From assembly GCF_001540865.1 (NCBI RefSeq), contig NC_033639.1, forward strand, positions 8,110,432 through 8,174,431: a DNA stretch of 64,000 nucleotides. Direction: 5' to 3'. The position numbers and the translations under genes were made by a program. Positions 63,011-64,000 of this stretch are shown one piece after another; position 1 is the stretch's first letter; the number at the start of each line of letters is the position of its first letter. This DNA is from Ananas comosus. Its lineage: Eukaryota; Streptophyta; Magnoliopsida; Poales; Bromeliaceae. The notes under the pieces were generated by a model. The model had not been told where the DNA came from, made no database searches, and saw nothing but the letters and a program-made list of their open reading frames with translations.

Positions 63011-63706
63011 TCGAACTCTAACTAAGAACCTCCTAATTTGATGCTTCGTTACCCGAAAAAATCAATTTAATAAAAAACAAATCTAGAAATATATATTAAC
63101 ACATGTAATATTCACCCTAACTGCTTTTCCCACCCAAAAAAAAAACTTTTGTGAGGTACCGAGGTACAAAACAAATGGCAAGCATCGTTTCTTTCTTTCT
63201 TTCTCCTCCTCCTGCTATTCTTTGGATTGGGGATAAGGGGTGGAATAACCTCTTATCCCCTTTTATACCCAAACGTTAATTTTTTACTCAAGAATAATAG
63301 TTTTCGGGTATCTGAAATAAGCTGGTATAACTATCCCCACTAATATATCTATTTTCTATATATAATTACTCACTATTTTGAAGTTTTTAGTGCAATAGTC
63401 TCCCTTTAAAATTTTATTTTAAAAATAAACCTGTTAANAAAATACTATTACCATCGACTTTGTTCTATAAACTGATAGTAAAATCAGATTGTGTTGCCCA
63501 AAGAAAAAGAAATTTTTAGCAGAAGGGTCAAACCAAATATTCTATAGCATTTTAATGTTGTCTTTTATTGTCATAATATCTAATATTATCCATCTACTCA
63601 ATCTCATAGAAAATAACTCAGTAGTAGTATTAGTAGTCTCAGCACTATTGCTAACGTGAGAATTGAGTCTAACTAAACTCTCTTGAACAGAGGAGATTTA
63701 TGACTG

Positions 63707-64000
63707 ACTCTGATACCATGTTATCTACTGAAGTGGTTTAATATATAGAAAATATTTCAGAAATAATCTTAATGACACATCAGATAAACTATCTGAAAGC
63801 CCGACCTAGTATGAACGCCGTAGATATATGATAATGCTTGTTATAATGAAAACAACAGCATGACCACCATCTGATTTCTAATTCCCTATTAAATATAAGT
63901 AGGAAATAATCCTTTTTTCTCCTCCTCTTAATTTTTTTATTTTTTTGAAAAAAAGGCTTAAAAAAGATCTACAAGTTGTTGAGAAGTAGTTCTCCTTTTT
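63707..64000 (-). mobile_element. Edge of a minus-strand LTR element: PBS and LTR end
   Basis: ACTCTGATACCA at 63707-63718 is the complement of TGGTATCAGAGT, the initiator-Met primer-binding site. The next bases, TGTTATCTACTG, would be the inverted LTR terminus (...ATAACA). The LTR would extend rightward beyond the window, and the internal region leftward is decayed. No coding domain was seen. Confidence 0.6.

Overview
This is nuclear DNA of a flowering plant. It has long intron-split genes, GT-AG introns, A+T-rich intergenic DNA with (TA)n and (GA)n tracts, and many short transposon relics. The very GC-rich coding exons near 30 kb and 47-48.7 kb, next to AT-rich DNA, suggest a commelinid monocot. 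No marker names the species, so this is inference. Six isolated N bases and a 33-base G run inside a gene show this is a draft assembly.

Six protein genes are well supported. (1) Minus, 10.4-5.7 kb: a seven-exon chloroplast DnaJ type-A co-chaperone. (2) Minus, 30.3-23.6 kb: a five-exon nuclear-type protein with a leucine-heptad segment and a C-terminal DLNLP (EAR) repression motif; its first exon carries an apparent one-base frameshift. (3) Plus, 35.5-39.8 kb: a six-exon acidic protein with an R3H-like domain and two G-patches, like yeast Sqs1. (4) Minus, 48.8-46.8 kb: an apparently intronless nine-span TMN/TM9SF (EMP70) protein whose N-terminal coding part is scrambled around a poly-G run. 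(5) Minus, 53.8-52.6 kb: a secreted proline-rich, extensin-like protein with a TATA box. (6) Plus, 58.5-61.1 kb: a ten-exon receptor-like kinase of the At1g80640/At5g11020 type. A 73-codon hydrophobic ORF near 12.2 kb is uncertain. The genes share no obvious pathway, as expected for a plant chromosome.

The rest is a dense layer of small non-autonomous elements, several with target-site duplications (TSDs) readable by eye: a 569-bp hAT-type MITE (12834-13402, TSD GTCCATGT); a 2.6-kb long-TIR element (20434-23049, TSD CTTAATAT) hosting four other MITEs; Mutator-like fold-backs (9855-10230 in an intron of gene 1; 19622-20253; 51898-52261; a 1.9-kb palindrome at 17404-19328); a tRNA-derived SINE (57593-57732, TSD TCCACAACAA); and a TRIM-like mini-LTR element (34230-34690) inserted into an older SINE. 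Between 20.8 and 22.8 kb and between 40.7 and 44.3 kb, about a dozen related inverted-repeat elements sit almost exclusively inside (TA)n or (CT)n microsatellites, like the rice Micron elements. A direct duplication of about 1 kb (820-1806 and 2127-3123) carries a palindrome-within-palindrome element.

No CRISPR array, operon, defence system or rRNA was seen, and I could not recognise a tRNA gene with confidence. The best candidates for something undescribed are the microsatellite-resident MITE cluster, the nested-palindrome element, and the unnamed EAR protein family.
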